NCBI GenBank assembly: GCA_023423045.1
Contig: JAFAGA010000024.1
Location: 62,001 to 126,000 of the forward strand
Origin: Bacillota bacterium
GTDB taxonomy: Bacteria; Bacillota; Clostridia; Lachnospirales; Lachnospiraceae
Reading direction: 5' to 3'
DNA: 64,000 nucleotides
In this document: positions 54,846 through 64,000 of the stretch, piece after piece
Position numbering within the stretch: position 1 is the stretch's first letter
Layout of the letters: every line of letters begins with the position of its first letter
Made by a program: the position numbers and the translations under genes
Notes under the pieces: generated by a model
Told to the model about the DNA's origin: nothing
Seen by the model: the letters and a program-made list of their open reading frames with translations, nothing else
Databases searched by the model: none

Positions 54846-57800
54846 ATGAGAAACTTCAGTTTTAAGCTCAAGAACAGAATATTAGCCAGCATACTTCCGG
54901 CTATCATTATTGCTCTGGGAACCATATCGGTATTGGCATCCGGTTATGCCAAGAGACTAATTCTGGAGCGGTATTCTGAGCAAAAGGAAGCTGTGGCACA
55001 AAATGTGAGAAAATCCATGGAGTTAATTGATTCCGGTTACCGTATGCTGGATCAGAGCCTTGCGGCTGAGATGGAGAAAGCCATAAGGGAATACAAGGAG
55101 GCTTTTGAAGCAGCGGGTGGGGATGCCCGGACCATATCTCTGGAGAAGCTGAAAAAACAACTAAGTTTTGACTATGAGCTTATGGTTATTGATATCAATA
55201 CCACCATTATTAAATCGACGGTGCCGGATACGGTGAATTTTAATTTTTCAAAATTTAACGAGAAGTTGGGGAATAAGATCAGTCAGATCAGACTTCTGGA
55301 TGAGATATACCATGAGCGCATAAGAACGGACGTTGTAACCGGATATTTCAGCAAGTTTTCCTATATGGCAACGGAGGATGACCAATATGTCCTGGAGATT
55401 GCCTATAAAAAGGGAGATTTAAAAGAACTGGTGAAAGAACTGGATACTGCCAGGGTGGTGCAGGAGCTGATCAAAATCAATACGGTGGTATCGGATATTC
55501 GCATCTTTGATATCTTCGGCTACCAATTGGAAAGCAGCGGGGAGACCTACGGTCCGACGAAGGAAAGCCAGGCCATCGTATCCAGGGCGATGAAGGAAAG
55601 AGATTACGAAATCCAGAGTGAAGAGGAAGATAAGCGCTATATCTATGTGGATTTAAGCGAGAACTGGGATGAAATTGCAGACAGCAGTAAAATCATTGAA
55701 ATAACTTATGATAAAGCCCCGATCCATCGTATGTTGTCAGAGCTGTCCTATTACATCAATATGGTCAGTCTCCTGGTGGTTATCCTCATTGCCGGAGCCC
55801 TGGTGTTCCTGAGCAGCAGAATTACCAGGCCAATCACCCAATTGGCAAAAGCCGCCGGCCAGGTGGCCGGCGGAGAATACAGGGAGGTGGCATTGCTCTC
55901 AGGAATTGGAGAGATTCGCAGCCTGACGGAAGCCTTCAATACCATGGTGGATAAGATTAAGGATGACTTTGATAAGATTGAGAAGCAGAGGGAACAGCTG
56001 GAATCTTATAACCGGAATCTGGAGCAGATGGTGAGTGACAGAACCAGGGAGCTGCGGCAGGCACTGGCAAAGAGCAAGGAAAGTCAGGCACTTTTGTCCG
56101 AGAGCAATTTCAAGTTCGAAAGCCTGTTTCATAAGATGCAGGAGGGGTTTGCCATTCATGAAATCATCTATGACGACAAAAGGGAGCCATATGATTATCT
56201 TATTGTAGATGCCAATCCGGCTTTTGAAGCGATCACCAAGTCTGCCGGAATTACCGGCAAGACATGGAGAGAGCTTGATAATGCAGCAAGCACCCAATGG
56301 TTTACAGCCTGTGCCCGGGCGGCGCAAACCGGAGAAGCATATTGTGTGGATAATTATACGGATGGGGATGGCAGGTATTATACCATTAATGTATTTAGCA
56401 TTGCTGCCGGAACCTTTGCCACCCTGTTTTCCGATATTACGGCCCAGGTAATCTCCCGGGAGGAGATTCGAAAGGAAAAGAAACTTCTGGAGCATATCCT
56501 CGATGACAATATATCCGGCTACTGGGATTATCATATGAAGGATAATAAGGTATATTTCAGTCCCGGCTATAAGAAAATGCTTGGATATGAAGAGGAAGAG
56601 ATGGAAAACACTCCGGATATATGGGAGAGTATTGTACTGGCAGAAGACATTCCGAGCCTGATGACCGCCTTAGACAGGCACATTGCCAGTCACGGTGCGG
56701 AGCCCTTATACAATCAAATTCGGTTTAAGCATAAGGACGGCTCCATCATATGGGTAATCACCTCCGGGCATGTAGTGGAGTGGGATAAGGATAACCAGCC
56801 GATTCAGATTATCGGAAAACAGATCAATATCAGCGGTCTTAAGAGACTGGAAAAGGCCCTGAATGAGGAAAGGGAGCTGTTGAGGGCTACCTTGCTGTCC
56901 ATCGGCGACGGAGTTATTACAACAGATATCCAGGGAAGAATAGAGATTGTCAATGAGCAGGCGCAGTGGTTGACCGGCTGGACCCAGGAGGAGGCTTATG
57001 GCAGAGCCTTTGAAGAGGTATTCCATATTGTTCACGAGTATACAAAAATGCCCTGTGAAAGTCCGATTCGTAAGGTGCTGGATACCGGAGCAAACTATGA
57101 ATTAGGGGACTACACCGTACTGGTGACCAAAAGCGGAAGAGAGATACCCATAGAAGATAGTGCGGCGCCGGTCCGGGATGATAACGGAAATGTAACCGGA
57201 GCAGTTTTAATCTTTCGCGATTTTACAGAGAAGAAGGAGAAGCAGGAGCGAATAGAGTTCCTAAGCTTTCATGATCAGCTGACGGGAGTATATAATCGGC
57301 GCTATTTGGAAGAACAGCTTCAGAAGCTTGACCATCCGGATCATTATCCCCTGTCCGTTGTCATGCTGGATGTAAATGGTCTGAAATTGATCAACGATGC
57401 CTTCGGACATGCCATGGGAGACCGGGTTTTAAAGAGGGCAACGCAAATCCTTCAGAAGCTTTGCCGATCCCAGGATATCATCGCCCGTTATGGTGGAGAT
57501 GAATTTGTGATAATGCTGCCGAAGATGAGTTATGATGAAGTGGATCTGCTCCTGCAGCGCATGACAGAGCACTTTCAGAAGGAAAGTGTGGGCAGTGTGG
57601 CAATATCCGTCTCCGGCGGCTGCAGTACCAAGCAGGATGAGACACAGGAGATGGGAGATATCCTAAAGATGGCCGAAGACCATATGTATCGGCGCAAGCT
57701 CTCCGAAAGCAAGAGCATGAGATATAAGACCGTGGAAATCATCTTAAAGACGCTTCATGAGAAAAGTGAGCGGGAAAAACTCCATTCGGAGGGAGTAAAA

Positions 57801-58274
57801 ATGATCAGCGAGGCCATAGGAGCTGCCATGGGCTTTAGTCTGGAGGATATCCGGGAGCTGGGGACAGCAGGGCTGATGCATGATATCGGTAAGATAGCCA
57901 TTGATTTGAGTATTCTTGATAAGCCGGATATGCTAAACATTTCCGAGCGCATTGAGATTGAGCGCCATCCGGAGCAGGGGTATCAAATCTTGCGGTCAAT
58001 CACTGATTTTGCAAAGCTGGCGGAATATGTTCTGGCACACCATGAGAGATGGGATGGAACCGGATATCCGGGAAGGCTGAAGGGAGAAGAGATACCACTA
58101 AAAGCGCGTATTATCTCAATTGCGGACTCTTACCATGCAATGGTTAACGACAGGCCCTACCGCAAAGCACTCAGTAAGCGGCAGGCGCTGGAGGAGCTGC
58201 AGCGCAATTCAGGAACCCAATTCGACCCCGTGCTGGTATCTCTGTTTATTGAGAAGGTAGCAGATAATTTGTAA
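54846..58274 (+). CDS. Membrane sensor with PAS, GGDEF and HD-GYP domains (c-di-GMP turnover)
   Basis: 1142 residues from the ATG at 54846; GGAGGGG is about 9 bases upstream and directly abuts the ATG at 54837. Two membrane helices (about 12-32 and 300-325) flank a Cache-like sensor; then HAMP (ITRPITQLAKAAGQVAGGEY), coiled coil, three PAS-like domains (about 420-800), a GGDEF domain (DVNGLKLINDAFGH, intact GGDEF near 883) and an HD-GYP domain (HDIGK near 1012, HHERWDGTGYP near 1066). It can in principle both make and degrade c-di-GMP. No I-site RxxD is seen at the usual spot (RSQD is present). Ends at a strong terminator. Confidence 0.94.
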   Translation: MRNFSFKLKNRILASILPAIIIALGTISVLASGYAKRLILERYSEQKEAVAQNVRKSMELIDSGYRMLDQSLAAEMEKAIREYKEAFEAAGGDARTISLEKLKKQLSFDYELMVIDINTTIIKSTVPDTVNFNFSKFNEKLGNKISQIRLLDEIYHERIRTDVVTGYFSKFSYMATEDDQYVLEIAYKKGDLKELVKELDTARVVQELIKINTVVSDIRIFDIFGYQLESSGETYGPTKESQAIVSRAMKERDYEIQSEEEDKRYIYVDLSENWDEIADSSKIIEITYDKAPIHRMLSELSYYINMVSLLVVILIAGALVFLSSRITRPITQLAKAAGQVAGGEYREVALLSGIGEIRSLTEAFNTMVDKIKDDFDKIEKQREQLESYNRNLEQMVSDRTRELRQALAKSKESQALLSESNFKFESLFHKMQEGFAIHEIIYDDKREPYDYLIVDANPAFEAITKSAGITGKTWRELDNAASTQWFTACARAAQTGEAYCVDNYTDGDGRYYTINVFSIAAGTFATLFSDITAQVISREEIRKEKKLLEHILDDNISGYWDYHMKDNKVYFSPGYKKMLGYEEEEMENTPDIWESIVLAEDIPSLMTALDRHIASHGAEPLYNQIRFKHKDGSIIWVITSGHVVEWDKDNQPIQIIGKQINISGLKRLEKALNEERELLRATLLSIGDGVITTDIQGRIEIVNEQAQWLTGWTQEEAYGRAFEEVFHIVHEYTKMPCESPIRKVLDTGANYELGDYTVLVTKSGREIPIEDSAAPVRDDNGNVTGAVLIFRDFTEKKEKQERIEFLSFHDQLTGVYNRRYLEEQLQKLDHPDHYPLSVVMLDVNGLKLINDAFGHAMGDRVLKRATQILQKLCRSQDIIARYGGDEFVIMLPKMSYDEVDLLLQRMTEHFQKESVGSVAISVSGGCSTKQDETQEMGDILKMAEDHMYRRKLSESKSMRYKTVEIILKTLHEKSEREKLHSEGVKMISEAIGAAMGFSLEDIRELGTAGLMHDIGKIAIDLSILDKPDMLNISERIEIERHPEQGYQILRSITDFAKLAEYVLAHHERWDGTGYPGRLKGEEIPLKARIISIADSYHAMVNDRPYRKALSKRQALEELQRNSGTQFDPVLVSLFIEKVADNL

Positions 58275-58277
58275 ATT

Positions 58278-58327
58278 ACAGGCCCTGTCCGGGGAGAGTG
58301 TTTTTCCTCTCTTCGGACAGGGCCTGT
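58278..58327. terminator. Bidirectional terminator
   Basis: ACAGGCCCTGTCC pairs with GGACAGGGCCTGT (13 bp) with an inner GGAGAG/CTCTCT stem, between convergent genes. Confidence 0.8.
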
Positions 58328-58358
58328 TGAGATGATCGGGACCGACCATCGCATGCTA

Positions 58359-59093
58359 TTACTTTTTGCGTGCGGAGATAAGCAGCATCATGGGTCTTCG
58401 CAGCTCATTCTCCATTCCTTCAACGGTGCGGAGCAGATGCTCCTCCGGCTTGGGTTCGATTAAACCGGTGATCTCGAAGCCCTCCCGGATCAGGCTGTTA
58501 ATATAGGTGGTCAGTGTTTTATGGTACTTAACCACTTCTTCTCCCAGGAATACGGCCTCCCGCTTTCCTTCGATAAAATATTGATCCACAGGCCAGTGTA
58601 AAGGGCTGCCCTGCTCGTCATAAAACCAGTCCTGCCTGCCTTGGGCGGTAAAGACCGGATGCTCCACGGAAAATACAAAGCTGCCGCCGGGAACGAGGCA
58701 TTTGCCGATTTTGCGAAGGACATCCTCGAAGGAGAGGATGTAGTGGAATGCCAGGGAGCTGATTACAATATCAAAAGAATGATCGGGGAAATCAATATCT
58801 TCGATGGGCATGCACAGATACCGGATATTCTCCGATACAGTTTTATTTTTGGCCTCCATTAGCATCTTGGCGGAGATATCGATACCGGTTACCGAACTTG
58901 CACCGTTTTCCACGGCATACCGGCAATGCCATCCAAAGCCGCAGCCTAGGTCCAGTACATTCTTCCGGTGAAAGTCAGGAAACATTTTCCTTAGTTCATG
59001 CCATTCGCCGGCACCCTCAAGTCCGTGCCTGGAGCGGTCCATATTACTGTATTTGCTGAAAAAGTCTGAATTATCATATTTGTTTTCTTTCAT
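58359..59093 (-). CDS. Class I SAM-dependent methyltransferase
   Basis: 244 residues from the ATG at 59093, with GGAGG 5 bases upstream; an in-frame start at 59126 lacks a ribosome site. Methyltransferase family 11 fold: motif I VLDLGCGFGWHCRYA, acidic loop TGIDISAKML, motif II/III IVISSLAFHYI, and motif post-III LVPGGSFVFSVEHPVF. The VEHPVFTA stretch is typical of a small-molecule methyltransferase clade common in Firmicutes. Substrate unknown. Transcribed alone, divergent from the helicase gene. Confidence 0.9.
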   Translation of the reverse strand: MKENKYDNSDFFSKYSNMDRSRHGLEGAGEWHELRKMFPDFHRKNVLDLGCGFGWHCRYAVENGASSVTGIDISAKMLMEAKNKTVSENIRYLCMPIEDIDFPDHSFDIVISSLAFHYILSFEDVLRKIGKCLVPGGSFVFSVEHPVFTAQGRQDWFYDEQGSPLHWPVDQYFIEGKREAVFLGEEVVKYHKTLTTYINSLIREGFEITGLIEPKPEEHLLRTVEGMENELRRPMMLLISARKK

Positions 59094-59270
59094 AACGGCC
59101 TCCGTTGTTTTCTTGCTATTTCGCATTCGTTATTGCACAATTATAATATAAATGAGCTATAATTACCAGTTCATTTTGTTGTGCCGATACCGCCGGTATC
59201 CGTACGTCGCTATTCCTATATCGGGAGCGGCGGAAAAGGGTTCACAAAAAAGGAATTGTCCATATAAGTC

Positions 59271-59299
59271 TTGATGCACGAACGTACGTATGGTAGAAT
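59271..59299 (+). promoter_or_regulatory. Promoter of the helicase operon
   Basis: TTGATG (59271-59276), 17-bp spacer, TAGAAT (59294-59299). Confidence 0.6.
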
Positions 59300-59347
59300 G
59301 GGAGGAAGAAATTGTGGAATGAAACGAGTAGGTCAGGAGGCGCCGGA

Positions 59348-61513
59348 ATGGATCTGTTACAGGGACTAAATGAAGAACAAAGACAGGCAGTTACATCAAC
59401 CGAAGGGTATGTAAGAGTGATTGCCGGGGCCGGATCCGGGAAGACAAGGGCCCTTACTCACCGGTTTGCGTATCTGGTGAATGAGCTTGGAATATCGGCC
59501 TCGAATATTCTTTGTGCAACTTTTACCAATAAAGCCGCAGGTGAGATGAAACGCCGTATCCGAAGCATGATCGGCGATAATGACGGAGGGTATATCAGTA
59601 CTTTTCATGGATTTTGCCTTCAGGTTCTGAAGGAGGAGATACATGCGCTGCATTATCCTAAGAACTTCATTATTATAGATACGGAGGATATCAATTCCAT
59701 TCTGCATATGATCTTTGAGGACATGGGATTGAACTCGAAGAATTATACCTTTCCCACACTCATGGAGAAATTCGCGCAGCGTAAGGATAAGGAGCCGTAC
59801 ATTGAGGATATGCTGGCCACGGACCATGAGGTGTTGAAGGAAAAGTTTCTGCAGGCAGAAAAGCAGGAGGATGCCTTGTTCTACCGGTATTTGTATGAGC
59901 AGAAAAAATGCTTTGCTCTGGATTTTGAGGACTTAATTAACTTTGTACTCTATCTGTTTGAACAGCATGAGGAAATCCGCCAAAGATGGCAGCAGCGTCT
60001 GGAATATATCATGGTGGATGAGTTCCAGGATGTGAATATCAAACAGTACGGGTTGGCCCGGATACTCAGCGGCTATCATCATAATCTGTTCATTGTCGGC
60101 GACCCGGATCAAACCATATACTCCTGGCGGGGAGCCGGTGTGGAGCATATTCTGAATTTTGATCAGGAATTTCCCCGTGTCAAAACAATTCTTATGGATA
60201 AGAATTACCGGTCCACCCCGAACATCATTCAGGCCTCTAATTCTCTTATTACGAAGAATAAAAAGAGGATGGATAAGAAGCTGATTGCGATGAAACAGAC
60301 CGATATTCCGGTGCTCTATCATCATTCAAAAACAACTGCGATGGAGGCTGACTGGATTGCGAAACAGATTGCATCCCTTAAGGATGAGGGCATAAAATTG
60401 AGGGATATTGCAATATTGTACCGGTCCCATTTTCTGTCCAGAAGCCTGGAAGAGATGTTCATTAAGCAGGGCATCCCCTATACCATTTACAGCGGCATCG
60501 AATTCTACCGGCGCAGGGAGATTAAGGATGTGTTATGCTATCTGAGGATGCTGGTGAACGCAGATGATATCTCCTTCATCAGAGTAGTGAACCTGCCAAA
60601 GCGTAATATTGGAGAGCGCCGGATGGCATTTCTTAAGAATTATGCCGGTGAGCATAACTGTACCCTGTATTATGCGCTGCAGCAAAACCTGGAGGAGGAT
60701 CTGATTGCAAAGACAAGGGCGAAGGAGTTTGTGGCCCTGGTGGAGAAGTACCGGACGCTCTATGAGCATCGGAAGCTTTCCGAGCTGCTGTCCGATGTGT
60801 TAAATGAAAGCGGATACGAAGCCCTGTTAAGGACCGGCGGCGAGCAGGAACGCCTGGATAATCTGGCGGAGCTGAAGCAGTCCATCTATGAATACGAGAG
60901 GGATTCGGGTGAGGAGTGTTCTCTGCCCGACTATCTGAACCGGATTGCATTATATACGAATTTGGATCAGACAGAGAAGGCCGATGCGATTCAGATGATG
61001 ACCATACATAATGCCAAGGGACTGGAGTTTCCTTATGTATTTGTCTGCGGGCTGAATGAGGGAATATTTCCGAGCAAGCATGTGGATACGCAGGATAAGA
61101 TGGAGGAGGAGAGAAGGCTTGCCTATGTGGCATTTACCAGGGCGGAGCGGGCGCTCTTTCTAAGTGATGCGGAGGGAATCAATTATGACAGCTCCTTTCG
61201 ATACCCTTCCCGTTTCATCTTTAATATTGAAAAGGAATATTTGAATTATACCGTGGAGCTTGAGGGGCGGTTGGCCGAAGAGACGGGCTTTTATATCGAG
61301 CAGAGTGAAAGGAAGCTGGCAGGAGGCTCCCTCCGCCATCCGGCTGGAACCAGGATACGGCACAGCGTATTCGGAACCGGGCTGATATTGGCCTTGAATG
61401 AGGAGGCTTCCTGTTATCTTGTTCAATTCGATTCGATGGAGACAACCAGGAACATCAGCTTTAAGATTAGGCTGGAAGCGGTGGAAAATACAGAAAATAG
61501 GGGAGAAGATTAA
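59348..61513 (+). CDS. UvrD/PcrA-family ATP-dependent DNA helicase
   Basis: 721 residues from the ATG at 59348 (AGGAGG 8 bases upstream; an in-frame ATG-less extension to 59312 is unlikely). Superfamily 1A motifs: Q-motif LNEEQRQAV, Walker A AGAGSGKT, Ia FTNKAAGEM, II VDEFQD, III GDPDQTIYSWRGA, IV NYRSTPNIIQ, V MTIHNAKGLEFPYVF, VI LAYVAFTRA. A Tudor-like C-terminal segment (GTRIRHSVFGTGLI) is like that of PcrA. It unwinds DNA 3'-5' in repair or replication restart. Shorter than housekeeping PcrA (about 740), so it could be a paralogue. Its stop overlaps the next ATG by one base. Confidence 0.93.
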   Translation: MDLLQGLNEEQRQAVTSTEGYVRVIAGAGSGKTRALTHRFAYLVNELGISASNILCATFTNKAAGEMKRRIRSMIGDNDGGYISTFHGFCLQVLKEEIHALHYPKNFIIIDTEDINSILHMIFEDMGLNSKNYTFPTLMEKFAQRKDKEPYIEDMLATDHEVLKEKFLQAEKQEDALFYRYLYEQKKCFALDFEDLINFVLYLFEQHEEIRQRWQQRLEYIMVDEFQDVNIKQYGLARILSGYHHNLFIVGDPDQTIYSWRGAGVEHILNFDQEFPRVKTILMDKNYRSTPNIIQASNSLITKNKKRMDKKLIAMKQTDIPVLYHHSKTTAMEADWIAKQIASLKDEGIKLRDIAILYRSHFLSRSLEEMFIKQGIPYTIYSGIEFYRRREIKDVLCYLRMLVNADDISFIRVVNLPKRNIGERRMAFLKNYAGEHNCTLYYALQQNLEEDLIAKTRAKEFVALVEKYRTLYEHRKLSELLSDVLNESGYEALLRTGGEQERLDNLAELKQSIYEYERDSGEECSLPDYLNRIALYTNLDQTEKADAIQMMTIHNAKGLEFPYVFVCGLNEGIFPSKHVDTQDKMEEERRLAYVAFTRAERALFLSDAEGINYDSSFRYPSRFIFNIEKEYLNYTVELEGRLAEETGFYIEQSERKLAGGSLRHPAGTRIRHSVFGTGLILALNEEASCYLVQFDSMETTRNISFKIRLEAVENTENRGED

Positions 61514-63528
61514 TGAGGACTCAATGGAATAATTTTGGATACCGTTTTGGAAAAAGGATACTTCTCATGGGGATGGCATTACTTATGCTGTTCCTTATGT
61601 TGCCGAAAACGGCAGCCGCCGATGAGAAGGAGCAAAAAAAGACATTAACCATACTGTTTACCCATGATCTGCACGATAATCTGCTGCCCTTCCAGTCCGT
61701 CAGTGATGGCAGGGTGGCAAAGTACGGGGGCTATGCAAGGCTAAAGACGGCAATCGATGCCCAGCGGGAGATTGATCCGGAGGCGGTGCTTGTGGATGGA
61801 GGGGATTTCTCCATGGGAACCCCCTTTCAGACCATATTCGATACCGATTCCCCCGGGCTCCTTTTGTTGGGCGCCATGGGCTATGATGCCACAACCTTCG
61901 GGAATCATGAATTTGATTACCGGCCTGCCGGCCTGACAGCCAGCCTGATCTCGGCGGCTCAAAGCGGCATGGAGACGCCTTCCATCGTGGAGTCCAACCT
62001 TGGTTTTCCCGTGGATGAAACCGGCAATATGGCCGAAAACCTGGTTCAGCTTAAGGAAGCGATGGAGGAATATGGTGTATATGATTATACCGTAGTGGAG
62101 CGAAATGGAATTAAGGTGGGTATCTTTGGCGTAATGGGTGAGGAGTCAGCTTCCATGGCGCCGATGAGTGAGGTGATATTCACAGATGAAGTGGAACAGG
62201 CCAAAAGAGTGGTAAAGGAACTGAAGGAAAAGGAGAAGGTGGATTTTATCCTGTGCCTGTCCCATTCCGGAACCAAGGCGAACCCTAAGGAATCAGAGGA
62301 TGAAATCCTGGCGAGGGAGGTCCCGGAGATCAATCTGATTGTCAGCGCACATACCCATACTATTTTGAAGCAGCCGATTATATCAGAAAATACGGTAATC
62401 GGCAGTGCCGGAAGCTACGGTAAATATTTGGGGCGCGCTATGATGACCCAAAATACGGAAGGTATCTGGGAGCTTGTGCAATATGAGCTGATTCCCATTG
62501 AACAGAGCCTGGCGGAGAATGAAGAGATTGCAGAATTGGTGGAAGAATATAAGAAAAAGGTTCAGACAAATTATTTTGATGATTTTGATCTGGAATATGA
62601 CCAGGTAGTAGCTGCTTCAACCATTCAATTCCAAACCCCGGATGAGCTGTCCGTGCTTCATGGGGAAGCGACGATTGGGAATCTGATCAGCGATGCCTAC
62701 CGGTACGCTGTGAAGCAGGCGGAGGGTGAGGCTTATGTTCCTGTGGATGCGGCCATAGTACCTTGCGGAACCATACGGGATACAATCTTTAAGGGAGAGG
62801 TTACGACATCCAATGCCTTCAGCATCAGTTCCCTGGGAATTGGGGCGGACAAAAAACCGGGCTATCCGCTGATCAGTGTCTATTTGACGGGAAAAGAGCT
62901 TAAGACCGCCTGCGAGGTGGATGCTTCCATTACGCCATTGATGCCGGAAGCCCAGCTGTACATGTCCGGTATCAAATTTACTTTTAACCCGAATCGGCTT
63001 ATATTCAATAAGGTTATTAAGGCTGAGCTGATGAAGGAAGATCAGACGACGGAAGAAATTGATGATAATAAGCTGTACCGCGTGGTCTGCAATCTTTATT
63101 CGGCCCAGATGCTCTCCATTGTAGGTGATAAATCCTATGGACTGATGTCCATCGTTCCCAAGGATCAGGAGGGGAATACCATTACTGATTTTGAAAAGCA
63201 GATTATATATCATACTTCGGGAAAAGAAAAGACCGAGCTGAAAGAATGGTATGCGGTGGTGCAGTACCTGCAGTCCTTTGACAAAGAGGATGGTGCAGCA
63301 CGGATACCGGCATCTTACGGGGCGGCCCAGGGGAGAAAGATAATTGATCCGAGCCGCAATATCATGGCCGTATTAAGAAATCCCAACCAGATCGGAATCG
63401 CTGTCTACGGCATAGTGGTATTGCTGGTTATACTGTCCGTGTTGATAATACGCAGGATTACTCGTAAGAGTGCCCGTAAGATTACCCGTAAGGGCACAAG
63501 CGGAGGGAAAAAGCGTAGAACTTCTTAG
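61513..63528 (+). CDS. Membrane-anchored 5'-nucleotidase / cyclic phosphodiesterase family protein
   Basis: 671 residues. Signal peptide or N-anchor about 14-36. Metallophosphatase domain: TILFTHDLHDNLLPF, VDGGDFSMG, TTFGNHEFDYR, SAHTHTILKQP (metal His and Asp ligands); then a 5_nucleotid_C domain (HGEATIGNLISDAYRYAV, VPCGTIRDTIFKGEVTTSNAF). A C-terminal helix (IGIAVYGIVVLLVILSVLII) and basic tail (RKSARKITRKGTSGGKK) anchor it. It should hydrolyse nucleotides or UDP-sugars outside the cell. Translationally coupled to the helicase (TAATG overlap), an odd functional pairing. Confidence 0.9.
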   Translation: MRTQWNNFGYRFGKRILLMGMALLMLFLMLPKTAAADEKEQKKTLTILFTHDLHDNLLPFQSVSDGRVAKYGGYARLKTAIDAQREIDPEAVLVDGGDFSMGTPFQTIFDTDSPGLLLLGAMGYDATTFGNHEFDYRPAGLTASLISAAQSGMETPSIVESNLGFPVDETGNMAENLVQLKEAMEEYGVYDYTVVERNGIKVGIFGVMGEESASMAPMSEVIFTDEVEQAKRVVKELKEKEKVDFILCLSHSGTKANPKESEDEILAREVPEINLIVSAHTHTILKQPIISENTVIGSAGSYGKYLGRAMMTQNTEGIWELVQYELIPIEQSLAENEEIAELVEEYKKKVQTNYFDDFDLEYDQVVAASTIQFQTPDELSVLHGEATIGNLISDAYRYAVKQAEGEAYVPVDAAIVPCGTIRDTIFKGEVTTSNAFSISSLGIGADKKPGYPLISVYLTGKELKTACEVDASITPLMPEAQLYMSGIKFTFNPNRLIFNKVIKAELMKEDQTTEEIDDNKLYRVVCNLYSAQMLSIVGDKSYGLMSIVPKDQEGNTITDFEKQIIYHTSGKEKTELKEWYAVVQYLQSFDKEDGAARIPASYGAAQGRKIIDPSRNIMAVLRNPNQIGIAVYGIVVLLVILSVLIIRRITRKSARKITRKGTSGGKKRRTS

Positions 63529-63569
63529 GTATTTGAATTGAATTGAAAAGGTAAAGGAGTTGGCAGGTT

Positions 63570-63899
63570 ATGTCCCAATATGATATTATAACACCGGCAG
63601 AGGTTCCGTCCCCGTCAAACCAGAATAGGATGGGGATCATGGGGTGCCGGCTGGGATGCGGTGCCTGCTGCATCGCTCCATCCATCTCTTCACCCATACC
63701 GGGCATGCCGGAGGGAAAACCCGCAGGGGTACGCTGCATTCAGCTGTCGGAGGATAATCTATGCAGGATTTTTAGTTCTCCGCGGCGCCCCCGGGTCTGT
63801 GCCAGTCTAAAGCCTTCCCCGGAGATGTGCGGGGAAGATGACCGGGCAGCAATGGAATATCTCACGAAGCTGGAAAAAGAAACATCATGCCAGAGCTGA
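63570..63899 (+). CDS. YkgJ-type cysteine-cluster protein
   Basis: 109 residues. Cys-rich N-terminal core [21 protein letters not shown], then [18 protein letters not shown] and [16 protein letters not shown], the CxxxCxxCC zinc/iron-chelating pattern of the YkgJ family. Members bind metal; the function is unknown. The ATG has AAAGGAG 15 bases upstream, so initiation could be at another codon. It lies 41 bp after the nucleotidase gene and is probably last in that operon, ended by the hairpin at 63931. Confidence 0.88.
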   Translation: MSQYDIITPAEVPSPSNQNRMGIMGCRLGCGACCIAPSISSPIPGMPEGKPAGVRCIQLSEDNLCRIFSSPRRPRVCASLKPSPEMCGEDDRAAMEYLTKLEKETSCQS

Positions 63900-63930
63900 G
63901 AGCTTCAGAACATAAATAACAGTAAAAATG

Positions 63931-64000
63931 ACGGGTAACCTGCTCCCTTGGCTATGTACAGTACTTTACTCTGTGCCAGAGCCAAGGGAAGGTTACCCGT
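63931..64000 (+). terminator. Long hairpin at the window's end
   Basis: ACGGGTAACC (63931-63940) pairs with GGTTACCCGT (63991-64000), and TCCCTTGGCT with AGCCAAGGGA extends the stem. The window stops here, so a T-run cannot be seen. Confidence 0.65.

Overview
The window looks like chromosome from a low-to-mid GC clostridial Firmicute, most likely Lachnospiraceae or a close relative. Supporting signs are strong AGGAGG ribosome sites, TTGACA/TATAAT promoters, T-box leaders on leuS and serS, a c-di-GMP-I riboswitch, an LPXTG surface protein with SpaA/Cna_B repeats, and families typical of this group (DUF5685, DUF2089, KamA-like radical SAM, YKDA-type repeats). No rRNA, tRNA, phage, insertion sequence or CRISPR array was seen. 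The taxonomic call is inference.

Layout. 1-2532: the 3' end of a double-kinase hybrid sensor and a SARP-type response regulator. 2702-9132: a 1743-residue cell-wall-anchored adhesin, then a secreted transglutaminase-like protein behind a c-di-GMP riboswitch. 9365-11999: a formate/nitrite-family channel and a cystine-type symporter preceded by a 26-codon leader ending in Cys-Cys-Cys-Phe-Cys-Cys-Cys-Arg. 12201-17004: a repeat array, then yaaA, aconitase and a dihydrouridine synthase. 17176-22089: an MFS transporter with a leader ORF and attenuator, an extradiol dioxygenase, thioredoxin, a PdaA-like deacetylase and an EamA transporter. 22238-26157: a GAF-GGDEF protein and T-box-leuS. 26345-28491 (minus): YqeY and a yvl-like envelope operon. 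28825-35859: KamA-like radical SAM, a YKDA-repeat membrane protein, a secreted Big_2 protein, rhomboid, and a DUF5685/J-domain/membrane-protein operon, with more repeat arrays. 35915-39031: a serine hydrolase and two ABC-2 permeases. 39637-49213: two paralogous secreted proteins, an SLH protein and a MacAB-like exporter. 49517-63899: chemoreceptor, serS, YjjG nucleotidase, lactonase, a GGDEF/HD-GYP sensor, methyltransferase, UvrD/PcrA helicase, a membrane-anchored 5'-nucleotidase and a Cys-cluster protein.

Themes. Cell-surface biology and c-di-GMP recur: adhesin, transglutaminase-like protein, SLH and Big_2 proteins, two GGDEF proteins and one c-di-GMP aptamer. RNA-level control is unusually dense: riboswitch, two T-boxes, a Cys-codon leader, a leader/attenuator before the MFS gene, and a deacetylase gene whose ribosome site lies in a terminator stem. 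Four intergenic sites carry a tandem repeat family with a unit of about 88 bp, whose internal stems change sequence while keeping base pairing and whose unit boundaries are TATAAT boxes. The Cys leader and this repeat family are the most interesting items.
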